Shown here in pieces: positions 8,979-18,891 of a stretch of DNA of 33,535 bases (position 1 is the stretch's first letter; each line of letters begins with the position of its first letter). The position numbers were made by a program, and so were the translations under genes. The stretch covers positions 1 to 33,535 of the forward strand of contig CAMQXY010000028.1 in NCBI GenBank assembly GCA_947039005.1, written 5' to 3'. The notes under the pieces were generated by a model that was given only the letters and a program-made list of their open reading frames with translations, made no database searches and had not been told where the DNA came from. The DNA is from an uncultured Photobacterium sp. (lineage in GTDB: Bacteria > Pseudomonadota > Gammaproteobacteria > Enterobacterales > Vibrionaceae).

Positions 8979-10175
8979 ATGCGTAAGTTAACGATTCTTG
9001 GTGCGACTGGCTCTATTGGCAGTAGTACTTTAGCGGTAGTCGCTCAAAACCTTGATTCATTTGAAGTCACAGCATTAGCTGCAGGCTCTAATGTCGAAAA
9101 AATGTTTGCCCTCTGTCAGCAATGGCAACCGCAATACGCTGCGATGGCGTGTGTAACTGCGGCGGCTAAGCTTAATGAATTAGTACAGCAGTCTGGCTTA
9201 AATATTACAGTCTTAGGTGGTGATGACGGTGTTTGTCACGTTGCAGCATTAGATGAAGTCGATACTGTTATGGCTGCCATAGTAGGAGCGGCGGGCTTAT
9301 TACCGACCATGGCAGCGGTTAAAAAAGGTAAGCGTATTTTATTGGCCAATAAAGAAGCGTTAGTAATGACTGGTCAAATGTTCATTGATGCTTGTGAACA
9401 ATACGGTGCAGAATTGCTACCGGTTGATAGTGAACACAATGCTATTTTTCAGGCGTTACCTGCTGAGATCCAACGTCGTATGGGACGCTGTGATCTAGCT
9501 GCTCATGGTGTCAGTAAGGTGTTGCTAACTGGTTCTGGCGGTCCATTCCGCTATACTGATATCAATGCGTTAGATGCTGTAACACCAGCGATGGCGATTG
9601 CACATCCCAATTGGTCTATGGGACCTAAAATTTCGGTTGATTCCGCGACCATGATGAATAAGGGCCTTGAATATATTGAAGCGCGGTGGTTATTTAATGC
9701 TAGCCGCGAGCAGATGCAGGTTATTATTCATCCGCAGTCAGTTATCCACTCGATGGTGCAATATAAAGATGGTTCGGTTATCGCACAGATGGGATTACCT
9801 GACATGTGTACTCCGATTGCATGTGCGATGGCATATCCACAGCGTGTTGAATCAAGTGTTGCTGCGCTTGATTTTAGTAAAATTGGTGAGTTTACTTTTA
9901 TGGAGCCCGATTTTGAGCGCTATCCTTGCCTGAAATTAGCCATTGATGCGTGTTATAAAGGTCAAGCTGCAACTACAACCTTAAATGCAGCCAATGAAAT
10001 AGCTGTTGCTGCGTTTTTAGCTAATCAAATTCGATTTACCGATATTGCGAAGGTGAACAAGTTAGTGTTAGACGTCGCAGTATTAACTGAACCTAATGAT
10101 ATTGATGCCGTAATGGTGCTAGATCAGCAAGCGCGAGAGCTTGCACTAGACATTATTTCGAAGGAATTTGCATGA
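8979..10175 (+). CDS. dxr: 1-deoxy-D-xylulose-5-phosphate reductoisomerase
   Basis: Dxr (IspC) turns DXP into 2-C-methyl-D-erythritol 4-phosphate with NADPH, the committing step of the MEP isoprenoid route that feeds UppS. The 398-residue protein has the dinucleotide-binding motif GATGSIG at 8-14, metal ligands D150 and E152 in [11 protein letters not shown], and E231 in [13 protein letters not shown]; these positions equal the E. coli numbering. Its TGA overlaps the rseP ATG (ATGA at 10172-10175), which indicates translational coupling. Confidence 0.97.
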   Translation: MRKLTILGATGSIGSSTLAVVAQNLDSFEVTALAAGSNVEKMFALCQQWQPQYAAMACVTAAAKLNELVQQSGLNITVLGGDDGVCHVAALDEVDTVMAAIVGAAGLLPTMAAVKKGKRILLANKEALVMTGQMFIDACEQYGAELLPVDSEHNAIFQALPAEIQRRMGRCDLAAHGVSKVLLTGSGGPFRYTDINALDAVTPAMAIAHPNWSMGPKISVDSATMMNKGLEYIEARWLFNASREQMQVIIHPQSVIHSMVQYKDGSVIAQMGLPDMCTPIACAMAYPQRVESSVAALDFSKIGEFTFMEPDFERYPCLKLAIDACYKGQAATTTLNAANEIAVAAFLANQIRFTDIAKVNKLVLDVAVLTEPNDIDAVMVLDQQARELALDIISKEFA

Positions 10176-11527
10176 TTGAATTTATCCGTAATTTAAGCGC
10201 GTTTTTAGTTGCTCTTGGTATTCTTATCGCTGTGCATGAGTTTGGCCATTTTTGGGTTGCTCGTCGCTGTGGTGTGTATGTTGAACGTTTCTCGATTGGT
10301 TTTGGTAAGACCTTGTTTAGACGCGTTGGCAAAGATGGCACTGAATACGTATTAGCAATGATACCACTTGGTGGTTACGTTAAAATGCTTGATGAGCGGG
10401 TAGCTGAAGTCGCCCCAGAACAGCGCCATATGGCGTTTAATAATAAGAAAATTTGGCAACGAAGTGCTATTGTTGCCGCAGGGCCAATGGCTAACTTTTT
10501 GTTTGCTATTTTTGCTTATTGGGTAGTGTATTTAATTGGGGTGCCAGCATTAAAGCCAATGATTGGTGAAGTTGCACCTCAATCAATTGCTGCGAAAGCG
10601 GGAATTCTTCCGGGAATGGAACTAAAATCAGTTTCTGGACTCGAAACATCTGATTGGGAATCAGCCAATATGGCATTGATTTCTCAAATAGGCGATAAAC
10701 AAGTGGTTGTAACGGCACAAGAACCTGACAGTTCGGTTGTGGTTTCACGTACACTTGATTTAACACATTGGTCATTTGATCCTGAATCACAACGAGTATT
10801 GACGACACTGGGTATTACCCCATTTACGCCGCCAATTACGCTAACTGTTTCACAACTTGTTGATAATAGTGCAGCAATTGATGCAGGATTTAAATTAAAT
10901 GATAAGATTGTCGCAATAGATAATAAATCAGTAACGCAGTGGCAGCAATTTGTTGATGCTGTTCGTACCCATCCGGGAAAAACGCTACAAGTTGAAGTTT
11001 TACGTGATGATGAGCCGGTGATGTTATCATTGACTCCACGTGTAAAAGTTGAAGCTGACGGCAAGGAAGTTGGCTATGTAGGATTGGCACCAAGTATTGA
11101 ACCTTGGCCAGCATCGTACAAAGTTAATTTGCAGTTTGGTCCCATTGATGCGGCGATAAAAGCGACCGAAAAAACCGGTCAATTAGTATCATTAACCTTT
11201 GGTATGGTCACTAAGCTTGTTACTGGTGATATTGCAATGAAAAACCTTAGCGGACCGATATCAATCGCAAAGGGAGCTGGAATGACCGCCGAATTTGGCT
11301 TGGTGTATTTCCTTGGCTTCTTAGCCCTGATTAGCGTTAACTTAGGCATTGTAAACCTATTACCTTTACCGGTACTTGATGGCGGACATTTAATGTTTTT
11401 TGCTATCGAAGCGGTAACTCGTCGTCCTGTATCTGAACGAATTCAGGATATTGGCTATAGAGTGGGATCAGCCGTTTTGGTTGCGTTAATGGCGGTTGCG
11501 CTATTCAATGATTTTACCCGACTTTAA
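10172..11527 (+). CDS. rseP: Site-2 zinc metalloprotease RseP (sigma-E pathway)
   Basis: RseP cuts the anti-sigma factor RseA within the inner membrane after DegS cleavage, which releases sigma-E, and also clears signal peptides. The 451-residue protein has HEFGH at 22-26 in the first membrane segment, two PDZ domains in the central periplasmic region, and the third zinc ligand D403 in [12 protein letters not shown] near the C-terminal membrane segments. Length matches the family. It overlaps dxr by 4 bases and lies 36 bases before bamA, whose product is a client of the sigma-E response. Confidence 0.97.
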   Translation: MIEFIRNLSAFLVALGILIAVHEFGHFWVARRCGVYVERFSIGFGKTLFRRVGKDGTEYVLAMIPLGGYVKMLDERVAEVAPEQRHMAFNNKKIWQRSAIVAAGPMANFLFAIFAYWVVYLIGVPALKPMIGEVAPQSIAAKAGILPGMELKSVSGLETSDWESANMALISQIGDKQVVVTAQEPDSSVVVSRTLDLTHWSFDPESQRVLTTLGITPFTPPITLTVSQLVDNSAAIDAGFKLNDKIVAIDNKSVTQWQQFVDAVRTHPGKTLQVEVLRDDEPVMLSLTPRVKVEADGKEVGYVGLAPSIEPWPASYKVNLQFGPIDAAIKATEKTGQLVSLTFGMVTKLVTGDIAMKNLSGPISIAKGAGMTAEFGLVYFLGFLALISVNLGIVNLLPLPVLDGGHLMFFAIEAVTRRPVSERIQDIGYRVGSAVLVALMAVALFNDFTRL

Positions 11528-11563
11528 TAAATGCGTATTTAGCAAGGAATAATCAGTACAGTA

Positions 11564-13969
11564 ATGGCGATTAAAAAACTGTTAGTCGCATCGCTGCTTT
11601 TGACAAGTAGCGTTGCGCATAGCGCGGAAAATAAATTTGTAGTTGATAACATTCGTTTCGAAGGTCTTCAGCGAGTCACTATGGGCGCCGCATTATTAAA
11701 AATGCCTGTTCGAGTGGGCGACACTGTTGATCCGCAGGATATTTCAACGCTGATCAAATCTCTTTATTCTTCCGGCAATTTTGAAGATATTAAGGTATAT
11801 CGAGATGGTAATACGTTACTGGTCGATGTAAAAGAACGTCCAACTATTGCTGATATTACCTTTGCGGGTAATAAAGCCATCAAAGATGAACAACTAAAAG
11901 AAAATCTTGAATCATCAGGCTTACGTGTTGGTGAGGCGTTAGATAGAACAACATTGTCTAAGATCGATAAAGGTCTAGAAGATTTCTACTACAGCGTCGG
12001 TAAATATAATGCCATTGTAGAAGCCGTTGTTACGCCTTTACCTCGTAATCGTGTTGATATTAAATTTGTATTTACTGAAGGTGTGTCCGCTAAAATTAAG
12101 CAGATTAACATCCTTGGTAATCATGTTTTCAGTGATGCTACTTTAGTCAGTAAGTTTAAACTCAAGGACAGTGTGCCTTGGTGGGACTTCATGGGTAATG
12201 AAAAGTATCAAAAACAAGTATTGCAAGGCGACTTAGAAACATTACGCTCGCAGTACTTAAATAATGGCTATTTAAAGTACCGTCTAGAATCAACGCATGT
12301 TGCTATTTCTCCTGATAAAAAAGGCGTGTACATTACTTTAAAAGTTCATGAAGGCGAACAATACAAGGTCAAAAACGTTAAGTTCCAAGGTGACGTTGCT
12401 GGTCGTGTCGCTGAATTTGATAAGCTAGTCACGTTTAAAGCTGGCACTGTTTACAATGGTGCTGAAGTTACCGCGTTAGAAGAAGCCGTTAAACGTGAAT
12501 TGGGTAAAGCGGGTTATGCTTATCCAAAAGTCACTATAATGCCTGATTTTGACGATGCAGCACATCAAGTGTCTTTGATCGTCAATGTTGAACAGGGTAA
12601 ACGTGTCTATGTGCGTAATATTGAATTTAGTGGTAATAACACCACTAAAGATGAAGTATTACGTCGTGAAATGCGTCAAATGGAAGGTTCATGGCTCAAC
12701 GGTAAAGCAATCGAAACGGGTAAGGAGCGTTTAAACCGAACCGGTTTCTTTGAAAATGTTGATGTTCAAACTGTCCGTGTTCCTGGCTCTGATGATCAAG
12801 TTGATGTGAAGTACAAGGTTAAAGAAGCGAATTCCGGTAGTGTGAACTTCGGTGTAGGTTATGGTACTGAATCTGGGATTAGTTTTCAGGCGGGCTTAAC
12901 CCAACAAAACTTCTTGGGCACAGGTAATTTATTTGGCATTAATGCAATGACCAATGATTACTCTAAGAATATTAGCCTTGAATACAAAGATCCGTACTTT
13001 ACGATCAATAACGTCAGTCTCGGTGGTAAGGTTTATTATAACGAGTTTGAAGCATCAGATGCTAATATCTCCGATTATACCAACGAAAGTTATGGCGCAA
13101 GTTTAACATGGGGCTTCCCATTCAATGAATTGAACTATTTCGATTTTAGCTTGGGTTATGATCATAATAAGATCTCTAATATCCAAGATTACTATCAGAT
13201 CCAACAATTCAAGAAGATCCATGGTTTTGATGAAAATAGTGATAATGCGATCGAACTTGATGACTTCAGCTGGAGTGTTTCGTGGACGCGTAACCACTTA
13301 AACCGCGGTTACTTCCCAACGTCGGGTAATTACCAGAGTGCGTCATTTAAGATGACGATTCCAGGTTCTGATTCACAATACTTTAAGACCCAATACGATG
13401 TTCGTCAGTACATTCCATTAACGGAAAAACAAGATTACACCTTATTGCTTCGTGGTAAATTAGGTTACGGCAACGGTTACGGTAAAACAGACAATGGCAG
13501 CGATCAATTAATGCCATTCTATGAGAACTACTATGCGGGTGGTTTTACCACTATTCGTGGTTTCCGTTCTAACACTGTAGGCCCTAAAGCGGTTTACGGT
13601 GAAGGCCAAGGTAATAACCAAAAAGGTGTGGTTAGTGACGAATCTACCGGTGGTAACGCGATTGCACTTGCGAGTATGGAATTAATTGTTCCAACTCCAT
13701 TTGCTTCTCAAGAAGTGAAAAATCAAGTACGTACCAGTTTCTTTGTTGATGCTGGTTCAGTATGGGATACTGAATTCCACCCTGATTATACTAACGCAAG
13801 TTCGTTACCTGATTACTCAGATCCGGGCATGATTCGAGCGTCTTACGGTGCTGCATTACAGTGGATGTCTCCAATGGGTCCGCTTGTTTTCTCGGTTGCT
13901 AAACCAATCAAGAAATATGAAGGTGATGATGAAGAGTTCTTCACATTTACTATTGGTCAGTCATTCTAA
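11564..13969 (+). CDS. bamA: Outer membrane protein assembly factor BamA
   Basis: BamA is the Omp85 core of the BAM complex and inserts beta-barrel proteins into the outer membrane. The 801-residue precursor has a signal peptide, with likely cleavage after AHS near residue 21 (mature start AEN). Five POTRA repeats follow, beginning FVVDNIRFEGLQRV, and a C-terminal 16-strand barrel. The lid-loop motif is IRGF (in FTTIRGF), the form of the VRGF motif used here. The last residue is phenylalanine (FTFTIGQSF), as expected for a barrel protein. It sits between rseP and its periplasmic helper skp. I did not find a convincing sigma-E promoter upstream. Confidence 0.97.
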   Translation: MAIKKLLVASLLLTSSVAHSAENKFVVDNIRFEGLQRVTMGAALLKMPVRVGDTVDPQDISTLIKSLYSSGNFEDIKVYRDGNTLLVDVKERPTIADITFAGNKAIKDEQLKENLESSGLRVGEALDRTTLSKIDKGLEDFYYSVGKYNAIVEAVVTPLPRNRVDIKFVFTEGVSAKIKQINILGNHVFSDATLVSKFKLKDSVPWWDFMGNEKYQKQVLQGDLETLRSQYLNNGYLKYRLESTHVAISPDKKGVYITLKVHEGEQYKVKNVKFQGDVAGRVAEFDKLVTFKAGTVYNGAEVTALEEAVKRELGKAGYAYPKVTIMPDFDDAAHQVSLIVNVEQGKRVYVRNIEFSGNNTTKDEVLRREMRQMEGSWLNGKAIETGKERLNRTGFFENVDVQTVRVPGSDDQVDVKYKVKEANSGSVNFGVGYGTESGISFQAGLTQQNFLGTGNLFGINAMTNDYSKNISLEYKDPYFTINNVSLGGKVYYNEFEASDANISDYTNESYGASLTWGFPFNELNYFDFSLGYDHNKISNIQDYYQIQQFKKIHGFDENSDNAIELDDFSWSVSWTRNHLNRGYFPTSGNYQSASFKMTIPGSDSQYFKTQYDVRQYIPLTEKQDYTLLLRGKLGYGNGYGKTDNGSDQLMPFYENYYAGGFTTIRGFRSNTVGPKAVYGEGQGNNQKGVVSDESTGGNAIALASMELIVPTPFASQEVKNQVRTSFFVDAGSVWDTEFHPDYTNASSLPDYSDPGMIRASYGAALQWMSPMGPLVFSVAKPIKKYEGDDEEFFTFTIGQSF

Positions 13970-13986
13970 TTTTTAAGGAGAATCTT

Positions 13987-14496
13987 TTGAAACAGTGGAT
14001 TAAAGCAGCAAGTTTAGGTTTAGTGATTTTATCTTCGTCTATGTATGCAAATGCAGCAGAAGCGACACAAAAAATTGGTTATGTATCAACAGGTCAGGCA
14101 ATGTCTGAATTAGCGACACGTTACCAAGTGCAAGAGAAATTACAAAAAGAGTTTAGCGGTCGCGTGGCAGCTTTACGTTCGATTGAAGGTAAAATGAAAA
14201 CCAAAATCGAAAAGATGAAGCGTGATGGTGAGCTAATGACACCTCAGCAGCGTACTGATATTCAACGTGAACTTGCAGCACTTGATTCTGATTATAAGCT
14301 AAAAGCAAAAGCATTAGCTGAAGATCAACGTCGTCGTGGTATGGAAGAAGAGCAGAAGTTAGTGAAGAAAATTCGTACTGCTATTGACACTGTTGCAAAG
14401 AAAAATGGCTATAATATTGTGCTAGACGCACAAGCGGTATTGTTTGCAAGTAAGAGCGATGACTTATCATCTAAAGTTATTGCTGCTGTAAAATAA
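13987..14496 (+). CDS. skp: Periplasmic chaperone Skp/OmpH
   Basis: Skp is a trimeric, jellyfish-shaped chaperone that holds unfolded outer-membrane proteins for delivery to BAM. The 169-residue precursor has a signal peptide ending SMYANA (cleaved before AEATQK), the IGYVSTGQAM strand, a long charged coiled coil (about residues 45-125), and a C-terminal GYNIVLDAQAVLFAS strand. Start choice: TTG at 13987, 6 bases after AAGGAGA; no ATG gives a signal peptide as good. It lies 17 bases after bamA. Confidence 0.95.
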   Translation: MKQWIKAASLGLVILSSSMYANAAEATQKIGYVSTGQAMSELATRYQVQEKLQKEFSGRVAALRSIEGKMKTKIEKMKRDGELMTPQQRTDIQRELAALDSDYKLKAKALAEDQRRRGMEEEQKLVKKIRTAIDTVAKKNGYNIVLDAQAVLFASKSDDLSSKVIAAVK

Positions 14497-14517
14497 AACA
14501 GTAACCCGGTGATAAAC

Positions 14518-14545
14518 GTTGTAGCTGAACTCGTTCAGCTACAAC
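14518..14545 (+). other. Long perfect hairpin after skp (first of two)
   Basis: GTTGTAGCTGAAC (14518-14530) and GTTCAGCTACAAC (14533-14545) are exact complements. The U-tract is poor (TTTCG). It may be a weak terminator of the bamA-skp message or a 3' end stabiliser. Confidence 0.7.
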
Positions 14546-14554
14546 TTTCGATCT

Positions 14555-14577
14555 AACAGCCACCTTGTGTGGCTGTT
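14555..14577 (+). other. Second hairpin before lpxD
   Basis: AACAGCCAC (14555-14563) pairs with GTGGCTGTT (14569-14577) around CTTGT. It ends about 20 bases before the lpxD start and carries no U-tract. With the preceding hairpin it forms a tandem pair. Confidence 0.65.
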
Positions 14578-14599
14578 GTTACAAGAGAGATAGGATAAA

Positions 14600-15628
14600 A
14601 TGGCTGTAATTACTCTTGCTGAATTAGCGAATAAATTAGGTGCAGAGCTACATGGCGACGGCACAACTGAAATTCACTCTATTGCTGCGATGGGCAAGGC
14701 TGCCATAGGGCAAATAACGTTCCTTTCTGATAGCAAGTACCGTCAACAGCTTAGTAAGTGTCAAGCGGATGCAGTAATGCTACGAGAAGCGGATGTCGAA
14801 TTTTTTAATGGCAACATGCTTGTCGTAAAAGACCCTTATCTTAGCTATGCCTTAGTGGCTCAACTTCTTGATACAACGCCTGTTTCCGCGATGGATATTG
14901 CCGCTTCAGCGTATGTTGACCCAACGGCAACGCTTGGTAGTAATGTTGCTATTGGTCACAATGCGGTGATTGAAGCGGGAGTGCAATTGGGCGATAACGT
15001 CCAAATTGGTGCGGGTTGTTTTATTGGTAAAAATGCCGTTATTGGTAATAACACCAAATTGTGGGCAAATGTCACTATTTATCATGATGTAGTGCTCGGC
15101 TCACAATGCCTTGTACAATCAAGTACCGTTATTGGTGCTGATGGCTTTGGTTATGCGAATGATAAAGGTGAGTGGGTTAAGATCCCACAGCTTGGGTCAG
15201 TCCGTATTGGTGATCGGGTTGAAATTGGTGCATGTACCAGTATTGACCGCGGTGCATTAGAAGATACCATTATTGCTGATAACGTTATTATTGATAACCA
15301 GATGCAAATCGCTCATAACGTGCAGATCGGATATGGTACAGCGATGGCGGGTGGTACTATTGTTGCTGGCAGTACTACCATCGGTAAATATTGTATTATT
15401 GGTGGTGCCTCGGTACTTAATGGCCATATTAAGATTGCTGATGGTGTCACAATTACTGGTATGGGAATGGTAATGCGCAGTATCGAAGAAAAAGGTATGT
15501 ATTCTTCAGGTATTCCGCTACAACCTAATAAAGAGTGGCGTCGAACAGCTACCCGGGTTCATCGTATTGATGATATGAATAAACGTCTAAGAATAGTTGA
15601 AAAACAACTTAAAGCTAAAGACGAATAA
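14600..15628 (+). CDS. lpxD: UDP-3-O-(3-hydroxyacyl)glucosamine N-acyltransferase
   Basis: LpxD adds the second hydroxyacyl chain, from acyl-ACP, to UDP-acyl-glucosamine in lipid A synthesis. The 342-residue protein has an N-terminal uridine-binding domain, a left-handed beta helix of hexapeptide repeats (many copies of the type IGxNAV or VTIGxx), the catalytic H239 in QIAHNVQIG, and a C-terminal helix. ATG at 14600 follows GGATAAA. It stands first in the lpxD-fabZ-lpxA-lpxB series. Confidence 0.97.
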   Translation: MAVITLAELANKLGAELHGDGTTEIHSIAAMGKAAIGQITFLSDSKYRQQLSKCQADAVMLREADVEFFNGNMLVVKDPYLSYALVAQLLDTTPVSAMDIAASAYVDPTATLGSNVAIGHNAVIEAGVQLGDNVQIGAGCFIGKNAVIGNNTKLWANVTIYHDVVLGSQCLVQSSTVIGADGFGYANDKGEWVKIPQLGSVRIGDRVEIGACTSIDRGALEDTIIADNVIIDNQMQIAHNVQIGYGTAMAGGTIVAGSTTIGKYCIIGGASVLNGHIKIADGVTITGMGMVMRSIEEKGMYSSGIPLQPNKEWRRTATRVHRIDDMNKRLRIVEKQLKAKDE

Positions 15629-15648
15629 CGATCTTCATCATTATTGAT

Positions 15649-15674
15649 TGGCCTGCCTTTGTGTAGGCCATTTT
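15649..15674 (+). terminator. Hairpin with short U-tract between lpxD and fabZ
   Basis: TGGCCTGC (15649-15656) pairs with GTAGGCCA (15663-15670) with one G-U pair, followed by TTTT. It is a moderate terminator or attenuator; fabZ starts about 50 bases further on. Confidence 0.6.
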
Positions 15675-15724
15675 GCATTTTCATAGCATATTTTTTTACA
15701 TGTTTTTAAGACAGGAATCTAGTT

Positions 15725-16180
15725 TTGACGACCGAAAATAAGACGTTAAACATCACCGAAATTCAGGAACTTCTTCCTCACCGTTACCCATTCCTTATGA
15801 TTGACCGTGTAACGAATTATGATGAAGGTAAAACGTTAACAGCCATTAAAAATGTTTCTGTCAATGAACCTCAATTTACAGGTCATTTCCCTAAGATGCC
15901 GATATTTCCTGGGGTGTTAATTTTAGAAGCAATGGCACAAGCAACAGGTTTATTAGCTTTTAAAACCTTTGGTGCGCCGATGGAAAATGAGCTGTATTAC
16001 TTTGCAAGTATTGATAAAGCAAAGTTTCGTAAGCCTGTTGTACCTGGCGATCAACTGATTTTGGAAGTTGAATTTATTAAAGAGCGTCGTGGTATCGCGT
16101 TATTTAATGGTATCGCTAAAGTTGATGGCGAAACTGTGTGTTCTGCGGAACTAAAGTGTGCGAGACGAGTATTCTCATGA
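15725..16180 (+). CDS. fabZ: 3-hydroxyacyl-ACP dehydratase FabZ
   Basis: FabZ removes water from 3-hydroxyacyl-ACP in fatty acid elongation and competes with LpxA/LpxD for hydroxyacyl-ACP, so its place here links the two pathways. The 151-residue hot-dog-fold protein has [14 protein letters not shown], the catalytic H54 in GHFP, and E68 in [13 protein letters not shown]. Start choice: TTG at 15725, after an AGGA-type ribosome binding site, giving [10 protein letters not shown]; this non-ATG start is also used by relatives. Its TGA overlaps the lpxA ATG. Confidence 0.97.
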   Translation: MTTENKTLNITEIQELLPHRYPFLMIDRVTNYDEGKTLTAIKNVSVNEPQFTGHFPKMPIFPGVLILEAMAQATGLLAFKTFGAPMENELYYFASIDKAKFRKPVVPGDQLILEVEFIKERRGIALFNGIAKVDGETVCSAELKCARRVFS

Positions 16181-16965
16181 TTCATGAAAGTGCGAAAATT
16201 CATCCATCAGCTGTGATTGAAGATGGGGTGATCATCGGTGCTAACGTTACTGTTGGCCCATTCACCTATATCGCAACAGGGGTTGAAATTGGTGAAGGCA
16301 CTGAGGTAATGTCTCATGTTGTCATCAAAGGCCCAACGGTTATCGGTAAAGATAATCGTATTTTCCCATTTGCTGTTGTTGGTGAAGAGTGCCAAGACAA
16401 GAAGTTTAGCGGTGAAGCGACACGCTTAGAAATCGGTGATCGTAATGTGATCCGTGAAAGCGTCCAGATCCACCGTGGCACCACGCAAGATAAGGGCGTT
16501 ACTGTTGTTGGTAACGACAACTTGTTATGTGTAAATGCCCATATTGCCCATGATGTGGTTGTTGGTAACCATACTCATATTGGTAATAACTCTATTTTAG
16601 GCGGACATGTTACTGTTGGCGATTACGCTGGTGTGATGGCATTGTCGGCTATTCACCCATTCTGTACTGTGGGTGCTTACAGTTATATTGGTGGTTGTTC
16701 TGCGGTAGTACAAGACGTACCACCGTATGTATTAGCGCAAGGTAACCACGCTAAACCCTTTGGTTTAAACATTGTTGGTTTACAGCGTAATGGATTTGAA
16801 AAGCCAGAATTACACGCTATTCGCCGGGCTTATAAAGAGATTTATCGTTCAGGCAAAACATTGGCAGAAGTGAAGCCTATTCTTGCTGAAATGGCGAAAG
16901 ACTGGCCATCAGTAGGACGGTTCACTGAGCTACTTGATAACTCAGAACGCGGTATTATTCGCTAA
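16177..16965 (+). CDS. lpxA: UDP-N-acetylglucosamine O-acyltransferase
   Basis: LpxA transfers a hydroxyacyl chain from ACP to UDP-GlcNAc, the first step of lipid A synthesis. From the ATG at 16177 the protein has 262 residues, the length of E. coli LpxA, and begins [20 protein letters not shown] longer open frame extends upstream into fabZ, but ATG at 16177 overlaps the fabZ stop as ATGA and is the natural start. Hexapeptide repeats form the beta helix; the catalytic H125 is in [11 protein letters not shown]. The C-terminal helical domain follows. Its TAA shares one base with the lpxB ATG. Confidence 0.97.
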   Translation: MIHESAKIHPSAVIEDGVIIGANVTVGPFTYIATGVEIGEGTEVMSHVVIKGPTVIGKDNRIFPFAVVGEECQDKKFSGEATRLEIGDRNVIRESVQIHRGTTQDKGVTVVGNDNLLCVNAHIAHDVVVGNHTHIGNNSILGGHVTVGDYAGVMALSAIHPFCTVGAYSYIGGCSAVVQDVPPYVLAQGNHAKPFGLNIVGLQRNGFEKPELHAIRRAYKEIYRSGKTLAEVKPILAEMAKDWPSVGRFTELLDNSERGIIR

Positions 16966-18107
16966 TGACGAAGCCACTTCGAATAGCAATTGTCGCCGGA
17001 GAAATCTCCGGCGATATTTTAGGCGCTGGTTTTATTCAAGCAGTAAAAGCGCACTATCCTGATGCTGAATTTGTGGGTGTTGCAGGACCTCGCATGCAAG
17101 CCCAAGGCTGTGAAGCGCTGTTTGATATGGAAGAGTTAGCCGTGATGGGGATCGTTGAGGTCCTTGGTCGTTTGCCGCGATTATTTAAAGTAAAAGCAGA
17201 GCTTGTTAAGTACTTTAGCGACAATCCACCCGATGTGTTCGTCGGTATTGATGCGCCAGATTTTAATTTACGGCTTGAAAAAGATTTAAAAGATCGTGGT
17301 ATTAAAACGGTGCATTATGTCAGCCCATCAGTGTGGGCATGGCGTCAAAAGCGGATCTTTAAAATTGAAGCGGCAACTAACTTAGTGCTGGCTTTCCTGC
17401 CATTTGAAAAAGCATTTTACGATAAGTTTAATGTGCCATGTCAGTTTGTGGGTCATACCATGGCTGATGCTATCCCATTACAAACAGATCAAGCCGCTGC
17501 TCGTGAGTTACTAGGATTAGATCCAACTAAACGTTGGTTAGCGGTACTGCCTGGTAGTCGTGGCAGTGAAATGGCGATGCTCGCAGAGCCTTTTATTGAA
17601 ACCTGTAAAAAACTCAAAGCAAAACATCCTGAGCTCGGGTTTGTGGTGGCGTTGGTGAATGACAAACGTCGCGCTCAATTTGAACAAGCATGGCAAGCAA
17701 CAGCGCCTGAATTAGATTTCGAGTTAGTCGATGATACTGCCCGTAATGTGATGATAGCAGCTGATGCGGTGTTATTAGCCTCAGGGACGGTTGCATTGGA
17801 ATGCATGTTGGTTAAGCGACCGATGGTGGTGGGCTATAAAGTGAAACCACTGACGGCTTGGATTGCCAAGCGAATGCTAAAAACTAAATATGTGTCATTG
17901 CCTAATATTATGGCTGATCGTGAATTAGTCACTGAACTGCTTCAGGAAGATTGTACGCCTGATAAGTTGTTCCATGAAGTTGATAAAATCCTTTATGGTG
18001 ACACAACGGCATTGATGGCACAGTTTGAACAAATGCATAAAACAATTCGTTGTAATGCCGATGAGCAAGCGGCACAAGCAGTGTTAGCATTAATCGATAA
18101 GGCATAG
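16965..18107 (+). CDS. lpxB: Lipid-A-disaccharide synthase
   Basis: LpxB joins UDP-diacylglucosamine and lipid X to make the lipid A disaccharide at the inner membrane surface. This is a GT-B family 19 glycosyltransferase of 380 residues. Motifs: [16 protein letters not shown] near the N-terminus, [29 protein letters not shown], and [12 protein letters not shown] in the C-terminal half. The start ATG overlaps the lpxA stop by one base (TAATG), so the two are coupled. It is followed by an unusual repeat leading into rnhB. Confidence 0.97.
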   Translation: MTKPLRIAIVAGEISGDILGAGFIQAVKAHYPDAEFVGVAGPRMQAQGCEALFDMEELAVMGIVEVLGRLPRLFKVKAELVKYFSDNPPDVFVGIDAPDFNLRLEKDLKDRGIKTVHYVSPSVWAWRQKRIFKIEAATNLVLAFLPFEKAFYDKFNVPCQFVGHTMADAIPLQTDQAAARELLGLDPTKRWLAVLPGSRGSEMAMLAEPFIETCKKLKAKHPELGFVVALVNDKRRAQFEQAWQATAPELDFELVDDTARNVMIAADAVLLASGTVALECMLVKRPMVVGYKVKPLTAWIAKRMLKTKYVSLPNIMADRELVTELLQEDCTPDKLFHEVDKILYGDTTALMAQFEQMHKTIRCNADEQAAQAVLALIDKA

Positions 18108-18110
18108 TTA

Positions 18111-18172
18111 TTATGTCTAAAAAACATTATGTCTAAAAAATATTGTGGCTAAAAATATTATGGCTGAAAAGA
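18111..18172 (+). repeat. Four degenerate tandem copies of a 15-16 base start-codon unit
   Basis: The units are TTATGTCTAAAAAACA (18111-18126), TTATGTCTAAAAAATA (18127-18142), TTGTGGCTAAAAATA (18143-18157) and TTATGGCTGAAAAGA (18158-18172). Each holds an ATG or GTG. The first two open 7-codon frames (ending at 18136 and 18152) that are out of frame with rnhB; the last two are in frame with it. Confidence 0.8.
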
Positions 18173-18771
18173 TAGAATATCCTCCTTTTGTGTATCCACA
18201 AGCCGATTGTATTGCGGGTGTCGATGAAGTAGGTCGTGGTCCATTAGTGGGTGCAGTCGTTACGGCAGCAGTGATTTTAGATCCTAATAATCCGATTGTT
18301 GGATTAACGGATTCAAAAAAACTCAGTGAGAAAAAACGAAATCTGCTGTTTGATGAAATTAAACAAAAGGCGCTTGCGTGGTCTCTTGGGCGTTGTGAAG
18401 CCGATGAAATTGATCAGTTAAATATTTTACAAGCGACCATGGTTGCGATGCAGCGTGCCGTAGCTGGACTGCATATCCAGCCTGATTTTGTATTGATCGA
18501 TGGCAATAAAACGCCAGCATTACCAATGGCGGCACAAGCGGTAGTAAAAGGTGATTTACGGGTTGCTGAAATTAGTGCTGCGTCAATTATTGCAAAAGTT
18601 ACTCGCGATCGTGAAATGGAAATTCTTGATGCAGAGTTTCCACAGTATGGCTTTGCAAAGCATAAAGGCTATCCAACCAAAGCGCATTTTGCAGCATTAG
18701 AGCAATATGGTGCAATTGAACAGCATCGAAAAAGTTTTAAACCGGTTAAGCGCGTATTGGGTCTTGATTAA
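18145..18771 (+). CDS. rnhB: Ribonuclease HII
   Basis: RNase HII cuts RNA in RNA-DNA hybrids and removes single ribonucleotides from DNA. The sequence [22 protein letters not shown] carries the active-site D27-E28 (counted from GTG), followed by [23 protein letters not shown] and [18 protein letters not shown]. The start is uncertain: GTG at 18145 gives 208 residues, ATG at 18160 gives 203; neither has a good ribosome binding site, and both lie in the tandem repeat. Family comparison (198 residues in E. coli) slightly favours 18160. It is likely translated after lpxB, 37 to 52 bases upstream. Confidence 0.95.
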   Translation: MAKNIMAEKIEYPPFVYPQADCIAGVDEVGRGPLVGAVVTAAVILDPNNPIVGLTDSKKLSEKKRNLLFDEIKQKALAWSLGRCEADEIDQLNILQATMVAMQRAVAGLHIQPDFVLIDGNKTPALPMAAQAVVKGDLRVAEISAASIIAKVTRDREMEILDAEFPQYGFAKHKGYPTKAHFAALEQYGAIEQHRKSFKPVKRVLGLD

Positions 18772-18791
18772 GCACCCGTGATTGCGTGATA

Positions 18792-18823
18792 AAAAGGCGA
18801 ACCATTTGGTATCGCCTTTTTTT
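18792..18823 (+). terminator. Rho-independent terminator after rnhB
   Basis: AAAAGGCGA (18792-18800) pairs with TCGCCTTTT (18812-18820), with inner pairing ACCA/TGGT, then TTT. A good -10 sequence TATAAT lies just beyond at 18850-18855, but no -35 partner is clear. Confidence 0.82.
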
Positions 18824-18849
18824 ATACGACGAATTACTCCCCGATCGGG

Positions 18850-18855
18850 TATAAT
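18850..18855 (+). promoter_or_regulatory. Possible -10 element for dnaE
   Basis: A perfect TATAAT lies 37 bases before the dnaE ATG and after a terminator, so a promoter here is reasonable. No -35 hexamer is evident at 16-18 bases, which keeps confidence low. Confidence 0.35.
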
Positions 18856-18891
18856 TTTTGTTAATTAAGTAATGTAATGAATTAGGTTGTC

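Noticed and set aside
15766..15795. Sigma-E -35-like GGAACTT inside fabZ
   Set aside because: No TCTGA-type -10 lies at the required spacing, and no good match was found upstream of bamA or skp either.
16138..16176. Upstream extension of lpxA by 13 codons into fabZ
   Set aside because: The ATG at 16177 gives the exact family length and overlaps the fabZ stop; the extra residues do not fit the hexapeptide start.
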